A stretch of DNA of 64,000 nucleotides from Erwinia pyrifoliae DSM 12163. GTDB taxonomy: Bacteria > Pseudomonadota > Gammaproteobacteria > Enterobacterales > Enterobacteriaceae. The notes under the pieces are model-generated. The model ran no database searches. It saw nothing but the letters and a program-made list of their open reading frames with translations, and was not told the origin of the DNA. A program made the position numbers and the translations under genes. Where the stretch lies: assembly GCF_000026985.1 (NCBI RefSeq), contig NC_017390.1, positions 1,106,048 through 1,170,047 on the forward strand, read 5' to 3'. Of the stretch, positions 10,420 to 20,966 are shown in pieces; positions within the stretch are counted from its first letter, which is position 1, and every line of letters starts with the position of its first letter.

Positions 10420-11324
10420 AGGCAACCACTCCCATTATCAGGCAGCGCAAGCGCAAGCATAAAAAGCATGCTCACCATGGCGGGACATGGAAAATCGCCT
10501 ATGCCGATTTTATGACGGCAATGATGGCCTTTTTTCTGGTGATGTGGTTGCTCGCTTCCTCTTCCGATATGCAGCGCGAAATGATCGCCGATTATTTTCG
10601 TATGCCGATTAAGCCGACGATGGGACAGGGAAATAAGACCAGTTTCAGCGAAAGTGTCATCCCCGGCGGCGGCGATGACGTGATAAGGCAAGAGGGTGAA
10701 GTTTCCAAATACCAGGTCGACAAGCTGGACAAATTTAAGAACGTGGAAAGTTTGAAAAAGGTCAAAACCCATCTGGAAGCGATGATCGAAAGCGATCCGC
10801 GTCTGAGCAACTTTAAATCCAACCTGCTGCTGACGCTGACGGATGACGGCCTGATGATTCAAATTACCGACAGTCAGGAGCGGCCAATGTTCAAGACCGG
10901 CAGTGAATCGCCTGAATCGTATATGAAAGGCATTCTGCAGGCGCTGGTCCCTTTACTGAAAGAGCTGCCTAATTCGCTCAGCCTGACCGGGCATACCGAC
11001 TCGTTGGCCTATGCCGGTGGCAGCGGTGGCTACAGCAACTGGGAACTCTCCACCGGGCGTGCCAACGCGGCACGACGTGTGCTGGTTAACGCCGGACTGG
11101 GTGATGATCATATTTTACGCGTGATAGGTACCGGTAGCCGCATGGGACTGACGGATATCAGCGCGGATAACCCGATGAACCGACGTATCAGCATTTTGGT
11201 GCTGAGCAAGCTCAAGGAACGGCAGGTGCTGGAGGAAAACAGCATTCTCCAGCAGGCGGACACGGCCCTCCCACTGGGAACCAGCGTGAGCGCGGTTCAG
11301 GGATATTCAGATGGATCTAAATGA
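10416..11324 (+). CDS. motB: Flagellar motor stator protein MotB
   Basis: Partner of MotA, anchoring the stator to peptidoglycan. It has a basic N-terminus, then the single membrane helix WKIAYADFMTAMMAFFLVMW. Asp31 is the proton-binding aspartate in that helix, so this is a proton-type and apparently functional stator. A C-terminal OmpA-like peptidoglycan-binding domain (SLTGHTDSLAY ... NWELSTGRANAARRVLV ... NPMNRRISILVL) follows. 302 residues. Its last codons overlap the start of cheA. Confidence 0.95.
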   Translation: MKATTPIIRQRKRKHKKHAHHGGTWKIAYADFMTAMMAFFLVMWLLASSSDMQREMIADYFRMPIKPTMGQGNKTSFSESVIPGGGDDVIRQEGEVSKYQVDKLDKFKNVESLKKVKTHLEAMIESDPRLSNFKSNLLLTLTDDGLMIQITDSQERPMFKTGSESPESYMKGILQALVPLLKELPNSLSLTGHTDSLAYAGGSGGYSNWELSTGRANAARRVLVNAGLGDDHILRVIGTGSRMGLTDISADNPMNRRISILVLSKLKERQVLEENSILQQADTALPLGTSVSAVQGYSDGSK

Positions 11325-13281
11325 TTTTTCACAAGTTTTCTTCTCAGAAGCTGAAGAGCTGTTGTCCGATATGGAGCAACATCTGCTGCTGCTGGACATC
11401 GCGCGTCCTGATATTGAGCAGCTGAATGCGATTTTCCGTGCGGCCCATTCACTGAAGGGCGGTGCGGGCACCTTCGGATTTAGCGTGCTGCAGGAAACCA
11501 CGCATCTGTTAGAAAATTTACTGGATAAAGCCCGCTGCGGTGAGATACAGCTGAGCCGCGATATGGTTAATCTTTTTCTGGAAGGTAAGGACATTATGCA
11601 AGCGCAGCTTGAAGCCTATCAGTCGTTGCAGGAACCAGATGAAGAGAGTTTTCGCTATATTTGTGCGGCGCTACAGCAGATTGCTTTGTCGGAAAAAGGC
11701 GAACTGTCGCAGCCGGTAGTGCAACCTGCCACGCCATCTGTAACACATGCCCCGAAAAGCGATGGTCGCCTTACCGTCACGCTAAGCGGTATCAAACCGC
11801 AAGAGCAGCCGCTGCTGCTTGATGAGCTAGCTAACCTCGGAACCGTTATCAGTCAGCGGCCTGTCGGCAGCGGCATTGAGGTGGAACTCGAGACCTCGGT
11901 ACTCGGCGATGAGATCGGCGCGGTGCTGTGTTTTGTGCTTGATGAAACCCAAATTGATATTCGCCCGTCGGCTGCCGTCAGTGCGCCGATCGAACCCGAT
12001 GCGGTCGCACCTGCACAGATCCCGGCAGTGTCTGCGGCAGCGGAAGTTATCGTCAATGCTAAGCCTGAGATGGCGAAGCGTACCACCGGAACGGAGTCCG
12101 GCAGCATTCGTGTCGCTGTAGAAAAAGTTGACATGATCATTAATCAGGTGGGTGAGCTGATTATCACCCAATCGATATTTTCCCAGCTGACCGAACAGCT
12201 TGACCCGGCCAAGTACGGCATGTTGCTCAGCAGCGTGGCGCAGTTGGAACGTAATGCGCGCGAGCTGCAGCAGTCGGTGATGTCGATCCGCATGATGCCA
12301 ATGGATTACGTCTTTAGCCGCTTCCCGCGCCTGGTTCACGACCTTGGCGCCCGGCTGAATAAAGACGTTGAGCTGACCCTGCTGGGCGGTGCCGCCGAAC
12401 TGGATAAGAGTCTGATTGAACGCATTATCGACCCGTTAACGCATCTGGTACGTAACAGTCTCGATCATGGCATCGAGGAAAAAGACGAACGTCTGCGTAA
12501 AGGGAAAAGCGCCACGGGCAATCTTACGCTGTCGGCAGAACATCACGGCGGCAATATCGTTATTGAAGTCAGAGATGATGGTGCCGGCCTGAATCGGGAA
12601 AAACTGCTGGCCAAAGCGCGATCGCGCGGCACCCAGATAGCCGATTCAGCCAGCGACGATGAAGTGTGGATGCTGATATTTGCTGCCGGTTTTTCTACGG
12701 CAACTAACGTCACCGATGTTTCCGGGCGCGGAGTCGGTATGGATGTGGTGCGGCGTAATATTCTGGCAATGGGCGGACATGTGGAAGTCTGTTCGGTCAA
12801 GGATCAAGGCACCACCATCCGTATTCTGCTGCCGCTGACGCTGGCCATCCTTGACGGCATGTCCGTCAAGGTGGGGGACGAAATCTACGTGCTGCCGCTG
12901 AACGTGGTGATGGAATCGTTGAAGCCCAGTGCAGATATGCTTTATCAATTTGTTGGTCAGTCACGGCTGGTGCAGGTACGCGGTGAGTATCTGCCGTTAA
13001 CGGAACTGCGCCAGGCATTTGATGTGTCTGGTGAGGCTGCATCTGAAGACGGCATCATCGTTATTGTACAGAGCGGTGGCTGCCGCTATGCGCTGTGGGT
13101 CGATCAGCTGGTTGGCCAGCATCAGGTGGTGGTGAAAAATCTTGAACACAATTATCGCAAAGTGCCCGGTATCTCCGCCGCGACCATCCTGGGCGATGGT
13201 AGCGTGGCGCTGATTCTGGATGTCATTGAACTGGCCAGCCTGAGTCATCAATCCGATCGTTTAGAAGGAAAGAAATCATGA
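11311..13281 (+). CDS. cheA: Chemotaxis histidine kinase CheA
   Basis: Cytoplasmic kinase that phosphorylates CheY and CheB in response to receptor state. Domains in order: P1 phosphotransfer (about 1-105, phospho-accepting His46 in [10 protein letters not shown]), P2 CheY/CheB-binding (about 155-225), a linker, P3 dimerisation (about 265-330), P4 ATP-binding with N box ([12 protein letters not shown], Asn382), G1 (DDGAGL) and G2 (GRGVGMDVV), and P5 CheW-like (about 510-650). 656 residues, full length. It starts inside the end of motB and overlaps cheW by 4 bp. No cheY, cheB, cheR or cheZ follows here, so those partners must be encoded elsewhere. Confidence 0.96.
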   Translation: MDLNDFSQVFFSEAEELLSDMEQHLLLLDIARPDIEQLNAIFRAAHSLKGGAGTFGFSVLQETTHLLENLLDKARCGEIQLSRDMVNLFLEGKDIMQAQLEAYQSLQEPDEESFRYICAALQQIALSEKGELSQPVVQPATPSVTHAPKSDGRLTVTLSGIKPQEQPLLLDELANLGTVISQRPVGSGIEVELETSVLGDEIGAVLCFVLDETQIDIRPSAAVSAPIEPDAVAPAQIPAVSAAAEVIVNAKPEMAKRTTGTESGSIRVAVEKVDMIINQVGELIITQSIFSQLTEQLDPAKYGMLLSSVAQLERNARELQQSVMSIRMMPMDYVFSRFPRLVHDLGARLNKDVELTLLGGAAELDKSLIERIIDPLTHLVRNSLDHGIEEKDERLRKGKSATGNLTLSAEHHGGNIVIEVRDDGAGLNREKLLAKARSRGTQIADSASDDEVWMLIFAAGFSTATNVTDVSGRGVGMDVVRRNILAMGGHVEVCSVKDQGTTIRILLPLTLAILDGMSVKVGDEIYVLPLNVVMESLKPSADMLYQFVGQSRLVQVRGEYLPLTELRQAFDVSGEAASEDGIIVIVQSGGCRYALWVDQLVGQHQVVVKNLEHNYRKVPGISAATILGDGSVALILDVIELASLSHQSDRLEGKKS

Positions 13282-13784
13282 CCTTAAACGCTGGCAATCA
13301 TCTTGCCGTATCCGATGCCGGTCGACAAAAATACCTGGTATTTCGCTTAGCGAATGAAGAGTACGGCATCGATATTTTGAAAGTGCAGGAGATTCGCGGC
13401 TGCGACAGGGTTACGCGTATTCCCAACGTGCCTGAATTTATCACCGGTGTCACCAACCTGCGCGGCGTGATTGTGCCGATTGTCGATTTGCGCGTGCGTT
13501 TTGACCAGGTGGTTGAGACCGAAAATGCCGCTGCTGTGGTTATCGTGTTGAATCTTAAAGATCGCGTGTTGGGCATTATGGTTGATGGCGTTGCCGACGT
13601 GCTGTCACTGGATGAAAGCCAAATCAGGCCGACGCCGGATGTCTCCTCAGTGATGGCCAGCAGCTATCTTGAAGGGATCGGCGTGATAGACAAGCGCATG
13701 GTCATTTTGGTGAATATCGAAATGCTGCTCAGTCGCGAAGAGATGCAGGTGGTGGGATCGCTGGCAGATGCCATGGCGAAATAA
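13278..13784 (+). CDS. cheW: Chemotaxis coupling protein CheW
   Basis: Adaptor that links chemoreceptors to CheA. It is a CheW-type SH3-like fold throughout, with the conserved [14 protein letters not shown] and [18 protein letters not shown] segments. 168 residues against 167 in E. coli. It is coupled to cheA by an ATGA overlap and is the last recognisable gene of the motility cluster. Confidence 0.95.
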   Translation: MTLNAGNHLAVSDAGRQKYLVFRLANEEYGIDILKVQEIRGCDRVTRIPNVPEFITGVTNLRGVIVPIVDLRVRFDQVVETENAAAVVIVLNLKDRVLGIMVDGVADVLSLDESQIRPTPDVSSVMASSYLEGIGVIDKRMVILVNIEMLLSREEMQVVGSLADAMAK

Positions 13785-14150
13785 ACAACCCGGCACGCAG
13801 GGGGGAGCGGCAGAAAACCAGCACGGTGGGCTTTCTGTCAATGGGGTATTTCAAGGCATCGTTCACCGGGTTGATATGCCTCATGCCGGCCTCAAACGCA
13901 ATGTCTTTCCCGACTAACGGCCATTTTTCCCTTGTCGGGAGCGGAATATCCGGCTGCGTTTTTACAGAACATTGAAGACATCCGGCATATACCCGACCCG
14001 CATTACCCGCCCGCCGTCCCGGCACAAGGGAGCCTGGCGTGATAGGGAAATCAACACGCTGCACAAGATAACGACTGGCCCCGTTCGCGATGCTTTTTTT
14101 CAGCAGTCCGGGCGGGAAAGCGAATGGCAGGTTAAGCAACAGGTAGCATT
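13785..14150. other. Non-coding or degraded stretch between cheW and kpsC-like gene
   Basis: About 366 bp. A minus-strand frame at 13729-14139 is open but overlaps cheW, and its product is unlike anything I recognise. In E. coli tar or other receptor genes and cheRBYZ follow cheW, and none of these can be seen here. I see no terminator with a clear T-run. Confidence 0.4.
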
Positions 14151-16175
14151 ATGATTGGCATTTATTCTTCCGGCATCTGGCGTATTCCTTATCTGGCCAA
14201 CTTTTTGCGTGAGCGTTGCCACAAAGTTGCGCTGCGCCATGCCCTACCCGCAGAGGTAGATGCAATCGCCGTATGGGGCTATCGTCCATCCGGTAAAAAG
14301 GAGGTTCGGGCTGCCCAATCCGCCGGTAAGACCCTGATGCGACTTGAGGACGGTTTTATCCGTTCGCTGGGACTGGGTGTAGAAGGCGCGTCGCCATTTT
14401 CCATGGTCGTTGATCGTCTTGGCATGTACTACGATGCAGGACGCCCCAGTACGCTTGAACGTTTGATTCAGGACACGCCAGGTAGCAGCGTGCTGGTAGC
14501 GGAAGCGGAAGACGCCATGCGTACCATCGTTAACGAAGATCTTTCCAAATTCAATCACGCTCTGCCGTTTAAACGCACAACGCCGATGCCGTCTGACGTG
14601 GTGCTGGTGGTGGATCAAACCGCTGGCGATCTGTCAGTCAAGTGGGGCGGTGGCGGAGCGACCGATTTTACCCGCATGGTGAATGCAGCGCTGAGCGAAA
14701 ATCCTTACGCGACAATCTGGGTCAAGGTTCATCCTGATGTACTGAGTGGTTCTAAGCAGGGCTATTTGGGGGCGGTAGAGTTGGATGAACGAGTCCATCT
14801 GTTCACTGAAGATGTCAGCCCGCAGTCTTTGCTACGCGTGGTGACTAAAGTCTATGTTGTCACCTCGCAGTTAGGTTTCGAGGCGTTGCTGGCGGGTAAA
14901 CCGGTAGTGTGTTTTGGTCTGCCGTGGTATTCCGCCTGGGGGCTGACCGACGACCGCCATTCTGGAGCCGCCTGCCTGGCGGAACGACGGGGGCGCGCCT
15001 CACTGACCGCGCTGTTTACCGCCGCCTATTTGCGGTATAGCCGTTATATTCATCCCGCAAGCGGGCAACCGGCGAGACTGACCGAGGTCCTTGAGTGGCT
15101 GGTGCGTGAGCGCCGGCACGGCCTGCAACGTGTCGGGCATCTATGGGCGCCCGGGCTTCCGCTGTGGAAAGCGACGATGGTGAAGCCATTTTTGCACACG
15201 CGTGATAATCAGTTGACCATGGCCAGGCGTTGCCGACCGGCAGAAGCCTGCGTGGTTTGGGGGATCAAAGGAGAGCATCGCTGGGGCAGATTGGCACAAC
15301 AGCGCGGTATTCCCGTCTGGCGCATGGAAAATGGCCTGCTGCGTTCCAGTGGACACGGGGCAGCTCAGAAGCCGCCGCTGTCGCTGGTGCTTGATAAACA
15401 GGGCATTTATTACGATGCGCGTCGCCCGAGCGATCTGGAACAGATGCTGAATAACAGTCAGCTGTCAGCGCAACAAGCGACAAGAGCGCAGCGGCTTCAT
15501 CAGCGGCTGGTGGAGCAGCGCACCGTTAAACAAGACGTTGACCATTTTCAACTGCCCGCCGCCGCCGCTAATCGCCTAGCGATACTGGTACTGGGCCAGG
15601 TGGAAGACGATATTTCGCTTGCCACCGGCGCGCTCGGGGTGCGTACCAATCATGATTTATTGCACCGCGTGCGAGAAAACTATCCCCAGGCATTTATTTT
15701 TTATAAGCCACATCCGAACGCGCTGGCGGGGGATCTGAAGGGGGATATTTCACCTGATGCACTGAGCCGCCTGGCGGATTTCGACGCGCGCGACGTCGAT
15801 ATTATCCCGTGCATCATGCAGGCAGATGAAGTGCACACCATGACTTCACTGTGGGGATTTGAAGCGCTGCTGCACGGAAAACGTGTTCATTGCTACGGAT
15901 TGCCTTTCTATGCAGGCTGGGGGCTAACGGACGATGAATTACCCTGCGCCCGCCGCACGCGCAAACTGACGCCAAACGATCTGATTTATCAAGGACTGAT
16001 CGCTTATCCCACCTATCTTGATCCACATACCTATACGGTGATTAGCCCTGAGGATGCGGTGGCAATACTAGTCGAAGCGCCGCATGGCAGGCCGTGCACC
16101 ATGAAAAAAATTCGCCGCAGGCTCAGGCACTATTTCCGCCAGCTAATGATGTTTATCAAGCTCAGGCTGTTCTGA
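14151..16175 (+). CDS. kpsC: KpsC-like capsule/lipid-linker Kdo transferase
   Basis: KpsC proteins are retaining beta-Kdo transferases that build the poly-Kdo linker on the lipid anchor of group 2-type capsules. The 674-residue length matches the family (about 675). An internal duplication is plain: each half has an arginine-acidic motif (RLEDGFIRSLGLG at about 65, RMENGLLRSSGHG at about 395) and a C-terminal signature (GFEALLAGKPVVCFGLPWYS and GFEALLHGKRVHCYGLPFYA, each followed by GWGLTDD or AWGLTDD). So both glycosyltransferase domains look complete. It lacks the expected neighbours kpsS, kpsM, kpsT, kpsD and kpsE in this window. What it modifies here is unknown. Confidence 0.88.
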   Translation: MIGIYSSGIWRIPYLANFLRERCHKVALRHALPAEVDAIAVWGYRPSGKKEVRAAQSAGKTLMRLEDGFIRSLGLGVEGASPFSMVVDRLGMYYDAGRPSTLERLIQDTPGSSVLVAEAEDAMRTIVNEDLSKFNHALPFKRTTPMPSDVVLVVDQTAGDLSVKWGGGGATDFTRMVNAALSENPYATIWVKVHPDVLSGSKQGYLGAVELDERVHLFTEDVSPQSLLRVVTKVYVVTSQLGFEALLAGKPVVCFGLPWYSAWGLTDDRHSGAACLAERRGRASLTALFTAAYLRYSRYIHPASGQPARLTEVLEWLVRERRHGLQRVGHLWAPGLPLWKATMVKPFLHTRDNQLTMARRCRPAEACVVWGIKGEHRWGRLAQQRGIPVWRMENGLLRSSGHGAAQKPPLSLVLDKQGIYYDARRPSDLEQMLNNSQLSAQQATRAQRLHQRLVEQRTVKQDVDHFQLPAAAANRLAILVLGQVEDDISLATGALGVRTNHDLLHRVRENYPQAFIFYKPHPNALAGDLKGDISPDALSRLADFDARDVDIIPCIMQADEVHTMTSLWGFEALLHGKRVHCYGLPFYAGWGLTDDELPCARRTRKLTPNDLIYQGLIAYPTYLDPHTYTVISPEDAVAILVEAPHGRPCTMKKIRRRLRHYFRQLMMFIKLRLF

Positions 16176-16301
16176 TAACCCGCCCGGGAACAGAAAATCC
16201 GGCAGCAGGGATATCTGCTGGATGAACGGAATATTTGGCAACAGAGGCTAAATTTTCCGATCGAAATCCTGCGGCAAACAGAGGGAATAAGAATCTTAAC
16301 T

Positions 16302-16922
16302 ATGCCTTCAAGAAAATACATTTTTATTGGCTTTGCTATTTTTATGTTGGCCATAACGATCGGCACCAGTCATGACCCAACCGATAAAGAGCAACTGAAA
16401 GCGTCATCGCAGGATATCGACCTGCAAATTGGCGTTATTCTGTCACTGATCGACCCGATTAATCACGGGCGTACCAGTCAGATGTATCTGGAGAATTATC
16501 TGGAAGAAATTGATTCTGGCGATTTCGAGCGTGCAGCAGAGTCACTTACCCTGGCAAAATCCCTGCTGGTAAAGGCCGATGCGGCCTTTACGGCATTTAT
16601 ACAGACGGAGTTACTGCCGGGGGAAGAGAAACTAAAAGAGTGCTACCGGTCGAGCTATCTTGAGCTGCGCCAGCAGGGGATGGGGCCGCTAATGGCATCC
16701 GCAGAACGCCATGACCGGGAGGCGTTTTCTGCCGCGTTGTTAACGGTGGCCAAACTGAGAGCGAAATTCGAAAAACACCTCAGCGGCGAGCTTATGCTGC
16801 ATGAACGTTATTCCCAACAGTTAAATGCCAGCCCCGGCGATAATTATTTTTTTGGTATCATTATGGGGCTGCCCTATTTTGAACCGGTGAAAGGTATAAA
16901 TTATGTCGCGCCGCAGATATAG
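16302..16922 (+). pseudogene. Chemoreceptor sensor-domain fragment (truncated MCP)
   Basis: 206 residues with a membrane helix at about 5-20 (KYIFIGFAIFMLAITIG), then a mostly helical periplasmic-type domain (about 30-180) with the length and helix pattern of a Tar-type four-helix ligand domain, and the start of a second hydrophobic stretch (NYFFGIIMGLPYF). There it ends without HAMP or signalling domains. I read this as the 5' part of a chemoreceptor gene whose 3' part is lost, left at the end of the chemotaxis cluster. A small independent membrane-anchored sensor protein is the alternative. Family assignment rests on topology and spacing, not on a diagnostic motif. Confidence 0.45.
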
Positions 16923-17485
16923 AACAGAAATGCCGGATATAACGGCTGTTTGATCCTCGCTCCCTCAACTCACAGCATAATTGGATATCAACGGGGTTTG
17001 GCTGTATTTAGTGGTTCTTCTCTCATGTCCGGCCTGAAGCTTCGGCTTATTTAGCCGGACAAAGCAACACAGAACGGATTTATTGAAAGCTTTAATTGAC
17101 GTTTTCGAGATATTGTAGTGGCACAGTACCAAACCTAACAGATCATCGTCGCGGCTGATAATCGCAAAAGAATTACCAGCAGCTACGCACGATGCTTCAA
17201 TCCACTCAACGCAACCTTTAGGTTGATATAACTTCTATTATAAGTGATGTTTTAAATCGAAATAAGAACTGCTCCAATAGTTTTATGAAGGTCGAAAGAA
17301 ACGGTTTTCGAATTTAATTCAAAATAGCCACTAAAACTTGCAGGCGCTAAATTAAAATTATTTTACTTTTTCCTGGCGGGTCAGCATATATTTCTCCTTT
17401 TGAAAACTGTCAAAATCTTACATTGCTAATCAGCCAGGTATATTTAAACTATAAACCACCTTGACTGAAAGTGGTGAGATTTAAA
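16923..17485 (-). other. Intergenic stretch with a possible decayed minus-strand gene
   Basis: About 560 bp. On the minus strand from about 17232 down to about 16970 there is an open stretch without a start codon that reads WIEASCVAAGNSFAIISRDD followed by DLLGLVL. It looks like real protein sequence but I cannot name the family. It is probably debris of the accessory region. The rest is AT-rich with no gene visible. Confidence 0.3.
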
Positions 17486-18523
17486 TTATTGGAAGTTTTC
17501 AATTATCTTTTGATTGTAATCATCTATATAATTTTGCAGTTCGTTTCTATTAACCAAACGGACCTTTGCTGACTCTGCAAGTTCCTTCGCCGAGTTTGTG
17601 AAATATGAGTTTGTAACAACCATTGCTTCATCACAAGAATAAAATGTTTTGGCCGAGATGGCCTGCTGCACTGCTGAGTTGCCAACTGAACCAGAATAAT
17701 TTTTTGCCTGAATTACAATGCTTTTGTCAAAACGTTTTACAAATAGATCTGCGCCTTGATCTTGTGTTCTCTTGGTTTCTTTGACGTCATACCCGAGAGT
17801 CTGGAAAACTTTAACTAAGAAGTCTTCAAACTCGAAACCATTCATAGAATCGACCGAATACATATTAATATATTTTTCCGGGTTAAAGTGTTCAAGTCGG
17901 GTGGCAAGTCTTTCAACTAATATGTCAAAGTAAATATTTTCGCAGACGGATATGTATTTTCTAATATAATCAAATGATAATAACGGAACACCAGGCATTT
18001 TTTCAGCATCTTCATTAAACTCTAAAGAAGAGAAAGCTATTCTATTACTCCAGGTGAAATATAAAAACAATGAAAGATCAGATCTAAACGTTGTTCCTGC
18101 TTCTTCTATCCATGATTTCAACGATTCAGTAAATGTCGGTTTGATATGCCTTTTTATCTCTTTCGCAAATCCGTTATACAAAGCGTTGAATGATGTAGTA
18201 AGCAAAAGTTTGTCCAAAAGCATTGGTAGTTCTTCTAACTCATTAAATCCCTTTCTAACAAGAACCTCACGGAACAGCACAAAATCAGAATAAGTACTCT
18301 TATCTTTTGATGAATCATTTTCTGATTGCTTATCGTGCGAAAACTTAGTTGTATAAATGAAGTTTGTAAAATATGGATCTTTGAACGCTGCATATTTATC
18401 TAAAACATCTTGCAAAAGCTGATTTAGCTGGGATTGTTCTTTCTTTTTCCCAAATAAATCTTTCAAAATGCCTTTTGATTGGTACTGAAATTCTGGATAA
18501 AAGGAAGGGTTGATAGGTATCAT
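17486..18523 (-). CDS. Mrr-like restriction endonuclease
   Basis: 345-residue protein. The C-terminal third (about 225-345) is a PD-(D/E)XK nuclease of the Mrr_cat type: MNGFEFEDFLVKVFQTLGYD, then DQGADLF (Asp259) and the catalytic VIQAKNYSG (Gln272-Ala-Lys274), then NSAVQQAISAK. Such domains occur in type IV (modified-DNA) restriction and other defence proteins. The N-terminal part (about 1-220) is not recognisable and may sense the target. The codon usage is AT-rich, unlike the flanking core genes, which suggests horizontal acquisition. It lies downstream of and on the same strand as the broken helicase-nuclease gene, so both probably belong to one defence island. Confidence 0.82.
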   Translation of the reverse strand: MIPINPSFYPEFQYQSKGILKDLFGKKKEQSQLNQLLQDVLDKYAAFKDPYFTNFIYTTKFSHDKQSENDSSKDKSTYSDFVLFREVLVRKGFNELEELPMLLDKLLLTTSFNALYNGFAKEIKRHIKPTFTESLKSWIEEAGTTFRSDLSLFLYFTWSNRIAFSSLEFNEDAEKMPGVPLLSFDYIRKYISVCENIYFDILVERLATRLEHFNPEKYINMYSVDSMNGFEFEDFLVKVFQTLGYDVKETKRTQDQGADLFVKRFDKSIVIQAKNYSGSVGNSAVQQAISAKTFYSCDEAMVVTNSYFTNSAKELAESAKVRLVNRNELQNYIDDYNQKIIENFQ

Positions 18524-18791
18524 TTGTTCTGAAGTTATGGGCGCTGGCGTTTTCGTACCCCATGCATTTGTTGCCGTTGTAACGCCGCCAGAGCACCAAG
18601 GACAGTTGATCTCAAAAGATGTTTTATTGCATTAATAACATAGATAAATCATAATCTTAACCCCATTTTAAGCTGTTAAATCTATCGATTATTTTAGGTG
18701 TTATCAGGAGACGCCCGAAAATAGTAGCCTTGTAGTTTTCATTCGCGATCTCCTTGAGCGGCTTAACAAAGTAAGCCGCTAAATTATTAAT

Positions 18792-19717
18792 TTAAGCGAT
18801 ATGAAACATGGGCTCTATGTAAACAATCTTATTATCGATTTCCATTTTTTCAATTATTGAGGAAATAAGGTTTTTCAAACTACCGCTTGTAGCCTTGAAC
18901 CCCATGGCTCTAGATAAAGAATTCACTAGCTCATCTTGGGTAGCACCAAAGCTCTTATTGATAATATCAATAATTCCTGCCTCCATTTCCTTATTCGATA
19001 TGTTTTCAGACTTCCTTAATCCTGCAGATTTAACATATGTCCTGTCTCTCAATTTTATGGAATGACTATTGTGGTATATAAAATCATCTTCCAAAGAAAT
19101 TGCATCATTTGAGATTGTAATTTTTATAGCGTCTTTGACAATTGATTCAATACGAGCCCCCGCACGTTGTAAACCCCATGCGGATCTTATGCGAGTGATT
19201 ACTTCATTCACATGTATCGGGGCTTCAATAAGAACAATCTGTTCGACTATCTTGGCGAGTATTCCCACTGGGGTTTCATGAATCTGGACTCTTGTATCAA
19301 CGTCAGGAACAGCCTCAAAATATGCCACGGCTTCGTTGGAGCTGTCTTCAATCGTCTGTAAACCAATTTCTGTGACAGTCTCTCTTTCTACTGTCACTAT
19401 CTCGATAGGTACAGCTCTCGAACGAGATAGCGAAGTTTCAGAACGATTTTCGAGCTCCTTCTTAGCCGCCTGGATAGCAGAGAGAGTTTTCTGAAGTTGC
19501 TCTTCAGGACGCTGGAACCAGTCAGTACTCCAAATTCTGTGAATGATCCATCCATGATCTTCAAGCACCGCCTGACGTAGACGATCTCTTTCTCTCGAAG
19601 ACCGGGAAGAGTGGTAAGTCATTCCATCGCATTCAATCCCAATCAGGTAGCGGCCCGGCATGTCAGGGTCGGCAATGGCTAAATCAATGAAGAAACCTGC
19701 GATACCGACCTGAGGGT
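18792..19717 (-). pseudogene. C-terminal fragment of DUF4011 helicase: Vsr-like nuclease plus DUF3320
   Basis: About 308 codons from the IS junction to the stop. They begin in the middle of a domain (NPQVGIAGFFIDLAIADPD) and continue with YLIGIECDGMTYHSSRSSR and RIWSTDWF, the RE_MTES1575/Vsr-like nuclease found near the end of large DUF4011 helicases. The tail (EPMFHIA end) corresponds to the DUF3320 region. The nuclease core residues (Asp in GFFIDLA, Glu-Cys-Asp in IECDG) are intact. The fragment has no start of its own: the ATG at 19835 is inside the insertion sequence. It is the 3' remnant of the gene whose 5' end is at 23854. Confidence 0.85.
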
Positions 19718-19725
19718 TGAAGTGG

Positions 19726-20930
<1,205 letters not shown>

Positions 20931-20966
20931 CTCTGTTCAGATGGCCAAATTCAGTAAACCACTTCA

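Noticed and set aside
13729..14139. 136-codon minus-strand ORF overlapping the end of cheW
   Set aside because: No recognisable domain, Pro-rich improbable sequence and no ribosome binding site. It was kept only as part of a gap description.
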